From: a bacterium
Lineage (GTDB): Bacteria > Ratteibacteria > UBA8468 > B48-G9 > JAFGKM01
Length of the DNA: 28,845 nucleotides
Direction of reading: 5' to 3'
Assembly: GCA_023230585.1 (NCBI GenBank)
Contig: JALNXB010000023.1
Span: 1-28,845, forward strand
Shown here in pieces: positions 1 through 9,900 of this stretch (positions within the stretch are counted from its first letter, which is position 1; each line of letters opens with the position of its first letter). The translations under genes and the position numbers were made by a program. A model generated the notes under the pieces. It was given only the letters and a program-made list of their open reading frames with translations. It did not search any database and had not been told where the DNA came from.

Positions 1-1001
1 AGTTGTCCCCCTGAAAGCATTGGTAACATTCTGCTGCCTCCAGAAATTGTTTTTATGGCCACCTTACCTTTGGGTTCTTCTGTAACCTCGCCGATAATTT
101 TTGAATCTTTACCATATTTTTCTTTTTTCATTAGAGAAAGTATACTTAGTGACGCCTTTTCTTTACAAATAATAAGCACTTTACCTTCGTTAGCAAGATA
201 TAGTGGGTCAAATCCAAGAATTTCACACAGAGCCATCACTTGCTTTTTCACAGGAATTTCTTTCTCATAAAGAAGTATTCCGTAAGACATATTATCTGAT
301 ATTTCGTTTAAAGTAGTTGCTACACCTCCACGAGTTGGGTCTCTCATAAATTTTATATCGTTAATATGTTTCTCCGTAACTACTTGAACCAGAGCGTTAA
401 GAGGAGCACAATCACTTTTTATATTTGATTCTACATCAAACTCTTTACGGGCAAGAAGAACTGAAAGTTCGTGTTCACCTATACTACCGTTTATAATTAT
501 TTTATCACCACATTCTAATTTATTTCTCTCAAAACATATATTTTTTTTTGATATACCTATCCCAGAGGTATTTATAAAAAGTTTATCTATTTTCCCCTTT
601 TCAACTACCTTGAAATCCCCTGTAACTATTTCTACTCCTGCCTGTGTAGATGTTTTTGACATAGACTCAATAATTCTATTTAGTTCTTCTATTTCAAATC
701 CTTCCTCAACAATTATTCCACAAGAGATAAAGAGCGGTTCTGCACCCATTACAGAGATATCGTTGACTGTACCACAGATTGATAGTTTACCTATATTTCC
801 ACCGGGAAAAAAGAGCGGGTTTACAGTATAAGAATCGGTAGTAAAACTTAGATCATATTTTTCGCTTATATTGTTTAATACTGCTGAATCGTCAAGTCTT
901 TTCAATGTATTACTCTTAAAATGTTTCAAAAAAACATCTTTTATAAGAGAGTTCATCAACCTTCCACCACTACCATACGAAAGAAGAATCTTTTTATCCA
1001 T
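1..1001 (-). CDS. hypE: HypE, hydrogenase maturation protein, C-terminus cut by window edge
   Basis: HypE dehydrates the carbamoyl group attached to its C-terminal cysteine to a thiocyanate, supplying the cyanide ligand of [NiFe]-hydrogenase. The reading frame opens at ATG 1001 with MDKKILLSYGSGGR, has TDSYTVNPLFFPGGNIGKLS near residues 55-74 and GTVNDISVMGAEPLFISC from about residue 77, all typical of the HypE/PurM-like ATP-binding family. At the window edge the frame still reads SGGSRMLPMLSGGQL, so only the last few residues, expected to include the conserved PRIC tail, lie outside. The ATG sits one base after the hypD stop, so the two are surely co-transcribed. Being on the minus strand, the gene ends off the left edge. 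Identification is firm; the PRIC tail itself is not visible. Confidence 0.95.
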   Translation of the reverse strand, partial: MDKKILLSYGSGGRLMNSLIKDVFLKHFKSNTLKRLDDSAVLNNISEKYDLSFTTDSYTVNPLFFPGGNIGKLSICGTVNDISVMGAEPLFISCGIIVEEGFEIEELNRIIESMSKTSTQAGVEIVTGDFKVVEKGKIDKLFINTSGIGISKKNICFERNKLECGDKIIINGSIGEHELSVLLARKEFDVESNIKSDCAPLNALVQVVTEKHINDIKFMRDPTRGGVATTLNEISDNMSYGILLYEKEIPVKKQVMALCEILGFDPLYLANEGKVLIICKEKASLSILSLMKKEKYGKDSKIIGEVTEEPKGKVAIKTISGGSRMLPMLSGGQ

Positions 1002-1002
1002 T

Positions 1003-2103
1003 TCAGTTTAGTTTTTCGTACATATAAAAAGAGGCACAGGTTCCCTCTGAAGATACCATACAAGGTCCAACAGGATGTTGAGGTGTACATTTTTTAGCAA
1101 ACAATTTACACTCAATAGGAGTTTTTACACCTTTTAAAATACTGCCACATATACAGTCTTTATCTTCTTTAGGTTTTTTGATTTTTATTGTGAACCTCTT
1201 TTCTGGGTCAAAATCAATATACTCTTTTTTTAAGGAAAGCCCACTTTTAGGAATAACCCCTAACCCTCGCCATTCTGAGTTTGTTTCTGTAAAAACTTCC
1301 GAAATAAGAGATATGGCTTTAGGGTTCCCGTTTATTTTTACAACCCTTATATACTGATTTTTAACACACGGTTTTTCTTTACCTGCAATGCTTGCAACAA
1401 GCATCAAAATTGACTGCAAAATATCTGTTGGTTCAAATCCGCTAACAACAGAAGGAATACTATATTTAGTAGAAATTTTCTTATATATGTGACTACCTGT
1501 AATAGCACTTACGTGTCCAGGACATAAAAAACCATCTATTTTTACTTCTCCAGAATCAAGAATAAACTCCATTGCAGGTAGAATAAGTTTGTGACCTGAT
1601 AATATATACAGATTTTTTATTTTTAACCGTTTGGATTCTTTTAATGTGGCAGCAACAATCGGAGAGGTTGTTTCAAAACCAACACCAAGGAAAAGAATGT
1701 TTTTGTTAGGGTATTTTTCTGCAAGAGGTATACATTCAAAAGGTGAGTAGACGACTTTTATGTTATTGTTTTTAGAATTTTCTTTTTCAAGAGTAGAAAA
1801 TGAACCGGGAACTCTTAGAATATCTCCAAAAGTTGCAACAAGGACGTTTGGTTGCAAAGCAAGAGTCATAGCAATATCAAAGTACCTGTTGGAAGTTACA
1901 CATACAGGGCAACCTGGTCCAGATAGAAGGTTTACTGAACTGGGTAACAACCCTCGTATACCGTACCTACCTATTGACATTGTGTGAGTGCCACACACTT
2001 CCATAAGATTTATCTGTTTTGAAAGTTTTTTAGATTGTATATGTATCTCTTTTACCAATTGTTGAATATTAGCATTGTTCCTAAATTCTGATACATATTT
2101 CAT
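1003..2103 (-). CDS. hypD: HypD, hydrogenase maturation Fe-S scaffold
   Basis: HypD is the cytoplasmic iron-sulfur scaffold that, with HypC, assembles the Fe(CN)2CO unit of [NiFe]-hydrogenase. The 366-residue protein has the usual family length. Diagnostic motifs are MEVCGTHTMSI with Cys37, SGPGCPVCVT with Cys65 and Cys68, GVGFETTSP in the middle, and a C-terminal cysteine-rich region (about 317-355) with CICG, IECKLFAKKCTPQHPVGPCM, consistent with the [4Fe-4S] cluster site. The start ATG at 2103 is preceded by AAGGATT. The gene is followed after one base by hypE. Its usual partner hypC is not adjacent but about 4.6 kb upstream, beyond two unrelated genes. Confidence 0.97.
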   Translation of the reverse strand: MKYVSEFRNNANIQQLVKEIHIQSKKLSKQINLMEVCGTHTMSIGRYGIRGLLPSSVNLLSGPGCPVCVTSNRYFDIAMTLALQPNVLVATFGDILRVPGSFSTLEKENSKNNNIKVVYSPFECIPLAEKYPNKNILFLGVGFETTSPIVAATLKESKRLKIKNLYILSGHKLILPAMEFILDSGEVKIDGFLCPGHVSAITGSHIYKKISTKYSIPSVVSGFEPTDILQSILMLVASIAGKEKPCVKNQYIRVVKINGNPKAISLISEVFTETNSEWRGLGVIPKSGLSLKKEYIDFDPEKRFTIKIKKPKEDKDCICGSILKGVKTPIECKLFAKKCTPQHPVGPCMVSSEGTCASFYMYEKLN

Positions 2104-2263
2104 ACGTTAATCCTTAAAACTTTATCTTCTCCTCCCTCAGAGGTACTCGGTACAAAGCCCAAGGGTGGAAAGCAAAGAGCAAAAGTCCCCCTCACCATTT
2201 TATCCTCCTACGTTACAGTTTCGGTTGACAAGTTCCTCTATTTACAAAGCAAACCATAATAAA
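2104..2263. other. Intergenic gap between hydrolase gene and hypD, mostly repeat
   Basis: No gene is visible. Most of the gap is a mosaic palindromic repeat in minus orientation (see the repeat at 2121-2184) plus a short tract reading GGTGAGGGGG on the minus strand. It separates the serine hydrolase from hypD. Confidence 0.7.
2121..2184 (-). repeat. Palindromic mosaic repeat, family A with nested module B
   Basis: Read on the minus strand this begins TTTTGCTCTTTGC and continues through CCACCCTTGGG, then a module containing TACCGAGTACCTCTGAGGG, then GGAGAAGATAAAG. The order matches the plus-strand copy at 26062-26127, where the same inner module also interrupts the same outer repeat. It is more diverged than the other copies. 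Confidence 0.6.
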
Positions 2264-3310
2264 CTACCTTAAACAGTCAAGAATTGTTGGCACAAAGGCA
2301 TTTTTTGCTATAAAAGGTCTTTTGGCATATCCATTAATTTTGGTCATAACCACTCCATACTCAGGTATTAACAGACAAAACTGACCTCCATTACCACCCA
2401 TATTCCAGACCTCTGTCTCAGCACCTCTTGTAGTCCACCAACTCAACCCATAACCCACATTCATTAGATATTTTTGTGTTCTAGGCTGATTTTCAAACCA
2501 TTTGCCTAAACGCCACTCTTTAACTTCAAAAGGTATATCTGTAAGGCTCTCTTTAACAAATTCTTCAGCAAGCACCCTTTTGTCTTTCCACATACCTTTA
2601 TTTAGATACAAAAGCCCAACCCTTGCTAAATCCCTTGCTGACCATTGAGTTCCCCAAGCGCCTATATTAACAGGCACTTCTTCTCCTTTTGCAGTTACTA
2701 TCTTTTCAATACTATAACCTTGAATCGGAGCCATTTTTCCTACCCACCATCTAAACTTATCTTCTATTTCTAAAGTGCTTAATACCTTCTCTTGTATTAC
2801 ATCGCTGAGTGTTCTTTCGTAAAGGTAGGTTAAAGCAGAAGCAAGAGCATTTGATTGGGAGTTGGTATAGTGGTGTTCCTTACCCGGCTCCATATTGCCA
2901 GGGTCAAAATAGCTTAACTGGGCAACAAAAGCACCTCCAGAAGATATTCCTGAGGTCATAGTAGCAAGATGCCTAAATGTTATCTTATCAGTATAGGGAC
3001 CGTTTTCAAAATCGGGCCAATAATCTTTCACAAATACATCAATGTTAGGAATTAAGCCATCTTGAACAGCCAGTCCCAACATCATACTGGTAATAGATTT
3101 TGTACAGGACTGAATTTCTACGGTTCGCTCAGACGGACCTGCGTAGTTCCATTCAACAAGAAAACGCCCGTTAAGTATAAGCGCACCGTTTGCCTCTGCC
3201 TGCTTCATATTTTCATCCATATCTTGTAATGCTTTCTTTGTAAAACCGAACTCTTCGGGGTCTCCTTTAATCCAAGTTTTTCCAGGAAATATCATCTCTT
3301 CTGTAGACAT
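2264..3310 (-). CDS. Serine hydrolase, class C beta-lactamase/PBP-like fold
   Basis: A 348-residue protein of the serine beta-lactamase-like superfamily (class C beta-lactamases, DD-peptidases and esterases such as EstB). The three active-site elements are visible: S-x-x-K as SCTK at residues 68-71 followed by SITSMMLGLAVQDG, Y-x-N as YTN near 148, and a GGNGGQ loop near 305 in place of the KTG/HxG motif. No signal peptide or membrane segment is seen, so it is predicted cytoplasmic, more in keeping with an esterase or amidase than a secreted lactamase. A GTG at 3316 could extend the frame by two codons, but AGGAG at 3316-3320 overlaps it and lies five bases before ATG 3310, which is the better start. 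The substrate cannot be told. It lies inside the split hyp cassette. Confidence 0.85.
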   Translation of the reverse strand: MSTEEMIFPGKTWIKGDPEEFGFTKKALQDMDENMKQAEANGALILNGRFLVEWNYAGPSERTVEIQSCTKSITSMMLGLAVQDGLIPNIDVFVKDYWPDFENGPYTDKITFRHLATMTSGISSGGAFVAQLSYFDPGNMEPGKEHHYTNSQSNALASALTYLYERTLSDVIQEKVLSTLEIEDKFRWWVGKMAPIQGYSIEKIVTAKGEEVPVNIGAWGTQWSARDLARVGLLYLNKGMWKDKRVLAEEFVKESLTDIPFEVKEWRLGKWFENQPRTQKYLMNVGYGLSWWTTRGAETEVWNMGGNGGQFCLLIPEYGVVMTKINGYAKRPFIAKNAFVPTILDCLR

Positions 3311-3315
3311 ATCCA

Positions 3316-3320
3316 CTCCT
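3316..3320 (-). promoter_or_regulatory. Ribosome binding site fixing the hydrolase start
   Basis: The minus strand reads AGGAG then TGGAT then ATG (3310). The alternative GTG at 3316 shares its first G with this Shine-Dalgarno sequence and so cannot use it. Confidence 0.75.
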
Positions 3321-3396
3321 ATATTTGAGTTGTTTTGGCTAATCTAATATTTGTAACACTAACTTTTTGATTTTACTTTTCTTATGCATACAAAAG

Positions 3397-3444
3397 AGGG
3401 ATTGCCACGTTGAGAAATCCCACGGGGGTACTCGGGATAAACCC
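3397..3444 (-). repeat. Intergenic repeat, module B with GTGGCAAT tail
   Basis: On the minus strand the module reads TTTATCCCGAGTACCCC, then GTGGGATTTCTCAACGTGG, then CAATCCCTC. The plus-strand stretch at 23848-23897 has the same order: TTGTCCCGA, then GAGGGATTTCATAACGTGG, then CAATTCCCTC. This shows a longer shared unit beyond the core. It lies in the gap 3311-3489 upstream of the hydrolase gene; no gene is seen there. Confidence 0.65.
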
Positions 3445-3489
3445 TTCACCGTTCATCCTTCTATAGTTTCATACCTTGTTAAAAATATA

Positions 3490-6400
3490 TTATTTAATTC
3501 TAACAGGTAAAGGTTCAGAACCAGCAGAACTATTATCCCAGTTATCTATTGCTGTTACCTTATAATAATATACCCTACCCGGCTCAAGCACACAATCAAC
3601 AAAGACTGGTTCTGAAACGCTTCCTGCTAATGTTGAAGGACCTATATCAAACTTTGGTGTTTCTGAACGATAGATATTATAATATCTCACGCCTTGGGCA
3701 GATTGAGATTCATTCCAAAGAAGTTTAAAGTAAGGTGCCTTAACCTTTCTACCACCCCAACTAAGGTCTTTACCCTCCACCACCATACCTTCCGTTTTTA
3801 ATCCAGACGGAACACTTGGAGGTGTTGATGGCTGATTACTTTTACCTGAAGGCACAAAACCCCTATCATTTGTTACAAGAATGTTATCGAGAGATATTCT
3901 TGTATCTCCTGTTTCAAATGTTATTATATGTTCCCCTTTTGTCATAGATACTACACCTGTATCAATAGGTACCCACTTCCATTCGTACCCTTTTACAGGT
4001 ATCTTACCTACTTGTCTGCCATCTATTTTTACAACAAAACTTCCACTGCCAATTTCACCCGTCTGTTTCCAACCAGTTGTAAAGGTTTCACACTCCAACT
4101 GCGACATTCCTCTAACACGTCCCATAAGTTTTGTGGACCCTTTCACAGGCACATTTACTTTTATTGATACATTGCCTTTTAACCCTTTACTTAACCCCTC
4201 TTTGTATACCATTTCAGGGTCGGTAATTCCAACGGCGTACGAATCGCTTGCGTGTTTAGGCTCAAAAAAAGGCACCATTGGTCTGTTTATATCCCCTAAT
4301 TCTGCTTCGTAATAATGTCTATACCTCTTATTTGTGCCAAACTGTACTTCATTAGAAAACCTTCTACTCTCCAACCCTGAATGTTCAACACTTGTCATAA
4401 CATAAAACCCTTTAGATACAGTAGAGAAAGTATAAGTTTCACCTTGTATGGGTTCTTTATTAATTTTTGAGTAACCTCTACCGCTTTCAGTAGAAGAGTA
4501 TAGGTTGTACCCTTTAATCTCATCGTGGTAATGAGGTTTTTCCCAAGAGAGAGACTTACCTTTTATTTTAAGGTTTTCTGGTGGCATAGGATACCGAACT
4601 ATCGCTACATAAGTATCCCCTAACGGGTAATCAGGGTGTTCAACTGTAAGCATTGAAGAAGCGTATATAACCTTTGTATAGTCAGGACTTGGATTGGGGT
4701 GGGACCATATAAGGCGCGCTAACCCCCTACCGCTACCACGTTTGCCTGGAGTTTCCAACCTTGCTGATGCGGCTGCTCTTTCAGCTAAATCTACGGAGTT
4801 TTTTGCGGCTACTGTCCACATAGTATCGTGTTTAAGGTCTATCATTATAAAAGGAACGGTTGGAGCAATTTTTGACCAAGCGAAAGCGTAATCATTATCT
4901 CTCTTAAACTCGTGCGGCCAACTAACGTGGTCAACATCTGGGAAAGAACCTATATACCTCACCTTCCTATCATAAGGCGAATTAACGCTAATAGTGTTCC
5001 AAAAATTACTGTGCATACCAAGGGCATTCATATTTAAAAGTGTTCCATCTTCAAGGAGCAATACAGCGTTATCTCCAGAGCGGTGTGAACCACCTGCAAG
5101 ATTCCACCAGTTACCCCCTTGCCAGTAATCAGACATCTTTACATCTTGCCAAGTAAGTTGTTCTACATCTGGTGTTGACACAACTTTTAATAGCCCCTTA
5201 TTATTATCTAAAGTTAAAGGTAGAGCCCATACTTGATACGGGTTTTCATCTGTAAAATGGTTGTTACGGTTGAGTTCAAAAAGAAAATATCTCATCCCAG
5301 ATTTATCTGTAGCGTTTATCCAGTTTTTACCAGACTTGCCCCACGCTGAGTTCATTGCGTATGATGCTGTTCCTCTGGTTCCAGAAGGGTATATAACATC
5401 GTTTTCAGGTTTGTTTGAAATGCTTTTTATCTTAAATGCTTGAAATTTATTGCCTTCTATATCTGATACTCCTATCTGTTTTTTATCATCGGACCTCCAA
5501 ACAAGCGTTTCTTGGGTGATAAATTTAAGTTTTGGACCTCTACCACCGTTTTCTGAAGGTGTCTGAATAATCTGCCAGTTAGGTTTAACAGGAAATGTTA
5601 TTTTATGGGTTGCGCCCGTCTCGAGGTTTAAAAATTTTTCTTCTTTATAGTTTCTGCTAACACATATCCAATCATAAGGGTTGCTACCAGCAGGAAGTCT
5701 CTTTACTTCCCAAGGGAAAAGCCACATTATTCTGCTTGCCCAACTGCCTGGTTTACCTCTCAATGGGTTCATATAATGAAAAGTCCCATCTGTTTTGACT
5801 ATATCCCCTGGAACCCTATGCCCAGCATGAAGGAATTTTCCTTCATTACTAAAATCTTGGCTACCTGCATAAGAAAGGTTTGTCTGCCCGCCTTGTGTCA
5901 TCAACCACAATTCAGTGCCAATAAGAGAATCTTTAAATATAACCTTCCCAGGCCTATCAGGTCGGGTTATCTCTTTTAAAAGGTCAAGGTCATGACTACT
6001 GCTTTTAGTAAGTGTTGTTGCCCAATTATCAGGTAAAACTGTGTCTCCAAGACGTACTATCTCCATCTCTTTTATTTGGACTATCGCTTTATGAGGGGCG
6101 GGGTCTTGATAAACTCTTGCTATACCTACTTTAAACTGTTTATTTTCTTTACCTTCAACATAAAAAGGTAAAACAACCTCTTTAAATTCATCAGAAACAC
6201 CTAAAGCCAAAGTAAATATAATAGTGCCTCCAGCATAAGGAAATTTGTCAAGATAAAGTTTTGGTGCAAAAGAGTTAGATTTTGCTACTGCTCTCAAGAT
6301 GTAACGACCGGGGGTAAGTTCTACAACGTTTGAAAAACCACGCCAATTTGTATCAAGAGAAAATGTGGCAATACCTTCTTTCTCATCATAAGAAAAGTTG

Positions 6401-6567
6401 GTAAACGTTCCTCCACGAGAACCTTGCCAATCAACAGGAGAATTGTTTTTTATTTTAGAAAAATCGAGTTTTATACGAGAATCTTCACTGGCTTCAATAG
6501 ATATTACAGACAAAGATATACAAACCAAAAGAAAAAATCCAACAAAAACACTATAATAGAACCTCAT
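3490..6567 (-). CDS. Large secreted multidomain protein with propeller-like core, FN3 and carbohydrate-binding-like domains
   Basis: This 1025-residue protein is not one I can name. It starts with a signal peptide (residues 1 to about 26, hydrophobic core VFVGFFLLVCISLSVI). Residues about 27-190 look like a beta-sandwich carbohydrate-binding module. About 195-660 is a beta-rich region with repeated short strands; it starts near IGTELWLMTQGG and ends near IWSHPNPSPDYTKVIYASS, reminiscent of propeller repeats in oligogalacturonate lyase-like or TolB-like proteins. A fibronectin type III-like domain spans about 662-748, a CBM6/35-like module beginning YYEAELGD spans about 749-901, then a Ser/Pro-rich linker and a second FN3-like domain (917-1025). 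The start ATG has AGGAGG four bases upstream. Export and polysaccharide binding are likely; catalysis is unproven. It interrupts the hyp cassette. Confidence 0.7.
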   Translation of the reverse strand: MRFYYSVFVGFFLLVCISLSVISIEASEDSRIKLDFSKIKNNSPVDWQGSRGGTFTNFSYDEKEGIATFSLDTNWRGFSNVVELTPGRYILRAVAKSNSFAPKLYLDKFPYAGGTIIFTLALGVSDEFKEVVLPFYVEGKENKQFKVGIARVYQDPAPHKAIVQIKEMEIVRLGDTVLPDNWATTLTKSSSHDLDLLKEITRPDRPGKVIFKDSLIGTELWLMTQGGQTNLSYAGSQDFSNEGKFLHAGHRVPGDIVKTDGTFHYMNPLRGKPGSWASRIMWLFPWEVKRLPAGSNPYDWICVSRNYKEEKFLNLETGATHKITFPVKPNWQIIQTPSENGGRGPKLKFITQETLVWRSDDKKQIGVSDIEGNKFQAFKIKSISNKPENDVIYPSGTRGTASYAMNSAWGKSGKNWINATDKSGMRYFLFELNRNNHFTDENPYQVWALPLTLDNNKGLLKVVSTPDVEQLTWQDVKMSDYWQGGNWWNLAGGSHRSGDNAVLLLEDGTLLNMNALGMHSNFWNTISVNSPYDRKVRYIGSFPDVDHVSWPHEFKRDNDYAFAWSKIAPTVPFIMIDLKHDTMWTVAAKNSVDLAERAAASARLETPGKRGSGRGLARLIWSHPNPSPDYTKVIYASSMLTVEHPDYPLGDTYVAIVRYPMPPENLKIKGKSLSWEKPHYHDEIKGYNLYSSTESGRGYSKINKEPIQGETYTFSTVSKGFYVMTSVEHSGLESRRFSNEVQFGTNKRYRHYYEAELGDINRPMVPFFEPKHASDSYAVGITDPEMVYKEGLSKGLKGNVSIKVNVPVKGSTKLMGRVRGMSQLECETFTTGWKQTGEIGSGSFVVKIDGRQVGKIPVKGYEWKWVPIDTGVVSMTKGEHIITFETGDTRISLDNILVTNDRGFVPSGKSNQPSTPPSVPSGLKTEGMVVEGKDLSWGGRKVKAPYFKLLWNESQSAQGVRYYNIYRSETPKFDIGPSTLAGSVSEPVFVDCVLEPGRVYYYKVTAIDNWDNSSAGSEPLPVRIK

Positions 6568-6662
6568 CTTTCCTCCTATATTCCTTTCTTATCTACCGTT
6601 TTGTGGCGTTATAAAGCCTCCTTATCCCGAAGTATTCGTGGCAGGGGCCTTATTGTTTAAGA
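6568..6662. other. Short intergenic gap with repeat fragments between hypC and the 1025-residue gene
   Basis: The gap contains CCGTTTTGTGGC at 6596-6607, the reverse complement of the core of the 22-base repeat at 25985 and 26151. It also contains a module-B-like stretch at 6621-6647 with CTTATCCCGAAGTATTCGTG. Except for the ribosome binding site, nothing else is seen. Confidence 0.6.
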
Positions 6663-6875
6663 TTAAAAAGTAAGTTTAGCCAACAAGTTTAAAGTCTCTT
6701 GTGCATATTTTTTGTCAAGTTTTTCAATAGCGCATCCTGCATGTACAATAATATAATCGCCTTCTTTTAAAGAAGATACAAGTTCTATATTTACCTCTTT
6801 CCTCAACCCTCCAAACTCCGCAATAGCCTTATTTTCATATATCTTTAAAACCTTCATAGGTACTGCTAAACACAT
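6663..6875 (-). CDS. hypC: HypC, hydrogenase maturation chaperone
   Basis: HypC is the small OB-fold chaperone that carries the iron unit with HypD and delivers it to the hydrogenase large subunit. The 70-residue length is usual. It starts MCLAVPMKVL, with the essential Cys2 after the initiator Met, and has the C-terminal family signature GDYIIVHAGCAIEKLD with His45. It lies 61 bases downstream of the 1506-residue exported protein and 95 bases upstream of the 1025-residue one, rather than next to hypD as in ordinary hyp operons. HypC and the paralogue HybG cannot be told apart from one copy. A weak AAGGGG precedes the start. Confidence 0.95.
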   Translation of the reverse strand: MCLAVPMKVLKIYENKAIAEFGGLRKEVNIELVSSLKEGDYIIVHAGCAIEKLDKKYAQETLNLLAKLTF

Positions 6876-6936
6876 TTATTCTAACCCCTTATCTTTTTAC
6901 TGTAAGTATTCATCTCAAACTACAATAAGTTTGCCC

Positions 6937-9900
6937 TTACTTTGCTTCCAAGGCCCCTTCTGTTTGAGCAGATACTCCTTTAAGGTTTCCATTAAACAAG
7001 AAAAGCGCTCTTGTGTTTTCATCAAGCTCTGGTGCTTTTTTAGAAGGAGTAAAATCACTATTATATCTTACAATATCAGAGATTCTTAACGTATCCATTG
7101 TCCCGTCAAAAGGACCTAATACAACATCTTTACGTTTTGTAGACGGTTTTAATGTTTCTTTATCTTTGGGTTGCCTTAAAAACCTTACTTGGAGGCGGTT
7201 ACGATATTCGTTCATACATTTACCGTTTACAAATATCGAAAATTCCCATTGTATATCACCAGAAGCAGGAGTACGTAATTCCTTGGGACCTCCAAGAGCC
7301 AAAAGAGAGGTCTTACTTCTAATATATCTAACTGCAAGTATGTTATCGCCTTTCTTTAAATCAACATTGACTGTATGGTTCCATATAGAAAACGGATAAT
7401 GTACATTAGAAGTTTCTGTTGTATCAAGTACAAGTTCCCCATTCACCCAAGCCTGCATCCACCAGTCAGCTCCCATTCCCAAAGTAACTTTCTGTGCCCT
7501 TGGAGATTTAAGGTTCAAGAAAATATATGCTGTTTTTTCTTGAAACTCTCCTTTAAGAATACCCGGAAAATCATACCTTGTCTGTCTAACAACCTTATCA
7601 TTTTTCTTAAGAGTTTTTCCTGCCACCACTATCTCTTCGGGGTAGGAATTAAGAACTTCTTTAGGCAAAATGGGGTCGTTCTTATCAACGGGACCAAATA
7701 TCCTCCAAACAACTGGCCAAGTGAGGTTTCCTTCTATTTTTTCTACTGAAGATACTTTTTCTGGCTCAGCAAAAGCCCAAGTGTAGGCAATATGATTCCA
7801 TTCCCCTTTTTTAAAAATATACCTTTCTTCTTTACCAACCATAGATTTACGATGTATAAATCTTGGATCAAGTTTCTCTTTTGAGAGTTCTCCAAGAAGT
7901 TCAAGAATAACGTCGCTATAAAAGAATTTATCTCTAAACCTTATACCGTATCTATATCCAAGATGTGCGTGAGGTCCTGTTAAAAACGATTTTACCCTAA
8001 AAGAATCTCCTCTACCTAAAATTATATCCTGAATTGACCAGTCAGGTTTATACCAGAATTCTACTGTACCTTGAAGCCCTGGGAAGAAAGAGTATCCCCC
8101 CATAGACAGTTCTTGCCCTGCAGGAAAAGATACAGATTTTTTGTCTGATAGTCTTAACCCTTTACCATCTATTCCTTCAACAAACTCTAAATCATTCTTT
8201 GATTCAGAGGTAGAAACAACAGACACTTTTTGGGTAGGTATTCCTGTTACTTGTTCAGACAACCTGTTAGGAGAACCAAACGCAACAACAGGTTCAATGT
8301 TTAGCAACTGAGTGTAAACAAGACCAGCACCGTCTGTCCCCGCAGATGATATTTTATGGGCACTCCAAATACCGTTTCTACCTCTTACTGGAATACTAAG
8401 TTTTCCAGTATTTTTATTCTCACCTCCAACAACAACTGTCCCGTCTGGAGCTTTTATTATCTGTGGCCTGTTCACAAATATCTCAAGAGTTTCAAGACCT
8501 TTAGGCACCCTAAAATAGAACGGAGCGTTCTCTCCAAGTCTTCCTGCTTCCATCTGCCCTGTAACCGCCCAACCGTCTCCCTCTACTTCTGTTGCTGTCC
8601 AGTACCCTTCGGGACAATATAGAGAAACCTTATCAGAGGTAGAATCAAGAACTGTAAAAGATTCGTTCCCTCCAAAAGAAAGAAGATAAAGACCTTCATC
8701 AATGGTTGTAGGAACTGTCACTTTAACCCAATATTGGAATTCTGCTTCGTCGTCTCTATACATTGGTCTTGCGGCTTTCGCACTTAAAATCCGTGGTACC
8801 AATATCCTCTGTTCAAACTCTGTCTTAAATTCGCTTAAAGATTTTGGTTGAAGAGATGGATAAGAAAATAGTTCTGTGTTTATTTTACCGCCCGGCGATG
8901 TTACAACGTGGATATTAAAGATTGTTTCTCTACCTTTCTTATGTTCAAAAAGTATTTTAGCATTATTAGCCTGAGCACCTTTTACCAAAACAGGCCAATT
9001 TTCTCCTTGCCACCCTTTATCTTTTAAAAACTTTAAAGCCGCAGGTACTGCTAAAAAAGGATGAGAATGAGAAGCTATTCCATAATTTGGCATAGTTCGC
9101 CACTTACCAGGGTCAGTGGGCATTGTTTTTAGTTGTTCTTCAAGAGTCCGAAAAGAAGAACCAAAACCGCTTCTTAAGGTTTGGGCAGCAACTTTAAGAT
9201 AATTTTCATCACCAGTCAACTGGTAGGCTATAGGGTAAGCAAAAGCGGCTATACTTTGGTAAGTCTGTGCGTGAGGGTTTCTATTGTAAAAATATCTATG
9301 GTTAAGTAATTTTAAAAACGCTTGTTTGCCAAGTTCATCGCCTGTTTCAGTGTAATACATATATAGATCAACAACGTGTCTCTGATCTTTATACATAGTA
9401 CATCCATAATCAGAATATTTTTTAGCAACACCTGTCTGTTCTTTTATATCAATAAAAATATCTGCAAGTTCTTTTGCTTTTTTTGCAAAAAACTCATCTC
9501 CTGTCAACATATAAAGAACCACAAACTTTCGTATTGTTAGAAAACTGTGGGTATCTCTAATATTGGTTGCATCTTTCAAACTCCACTTCTTTTTGAAAGT
9601 ATCACCTATAAGCATAGTTATATCTTTAGATCTCTCATCCCCCGTTAAATAATACTCGAGAGGCCAATGCCCAATATCATTTGGCATCATATCATACATC
9701 TTGTAGGTGTTACCCCAATAATGTGGCAAACTTTTTATGGGTGCTTTCTGCCAGGTAAACATTCCTTTAGGTTTGTCTGGAGCATCCCAATGTATAAGAG
9801 CGTAATCTCCCGTAATTCGGTTATATCGGTGGGCATAATTAAAATACTTTCTTTCTCCACTTCGAGCAAAAAGGTACCAGGCGTGTCTTTGTAAAAAATA

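Noticed and set aside
610..831. Plus-strand open frame over the left end
   Set aside because: It is antisense to hypE, whose minus-strand frame has clear family motifs throughout.
3881..4312. 143-residue plus-strand frame inside the 1025-residue gene
   Set aside because: It is the antisense shadow of a low-complexity beta-rich coding region and has no ribosome binding site or recognisable motif.
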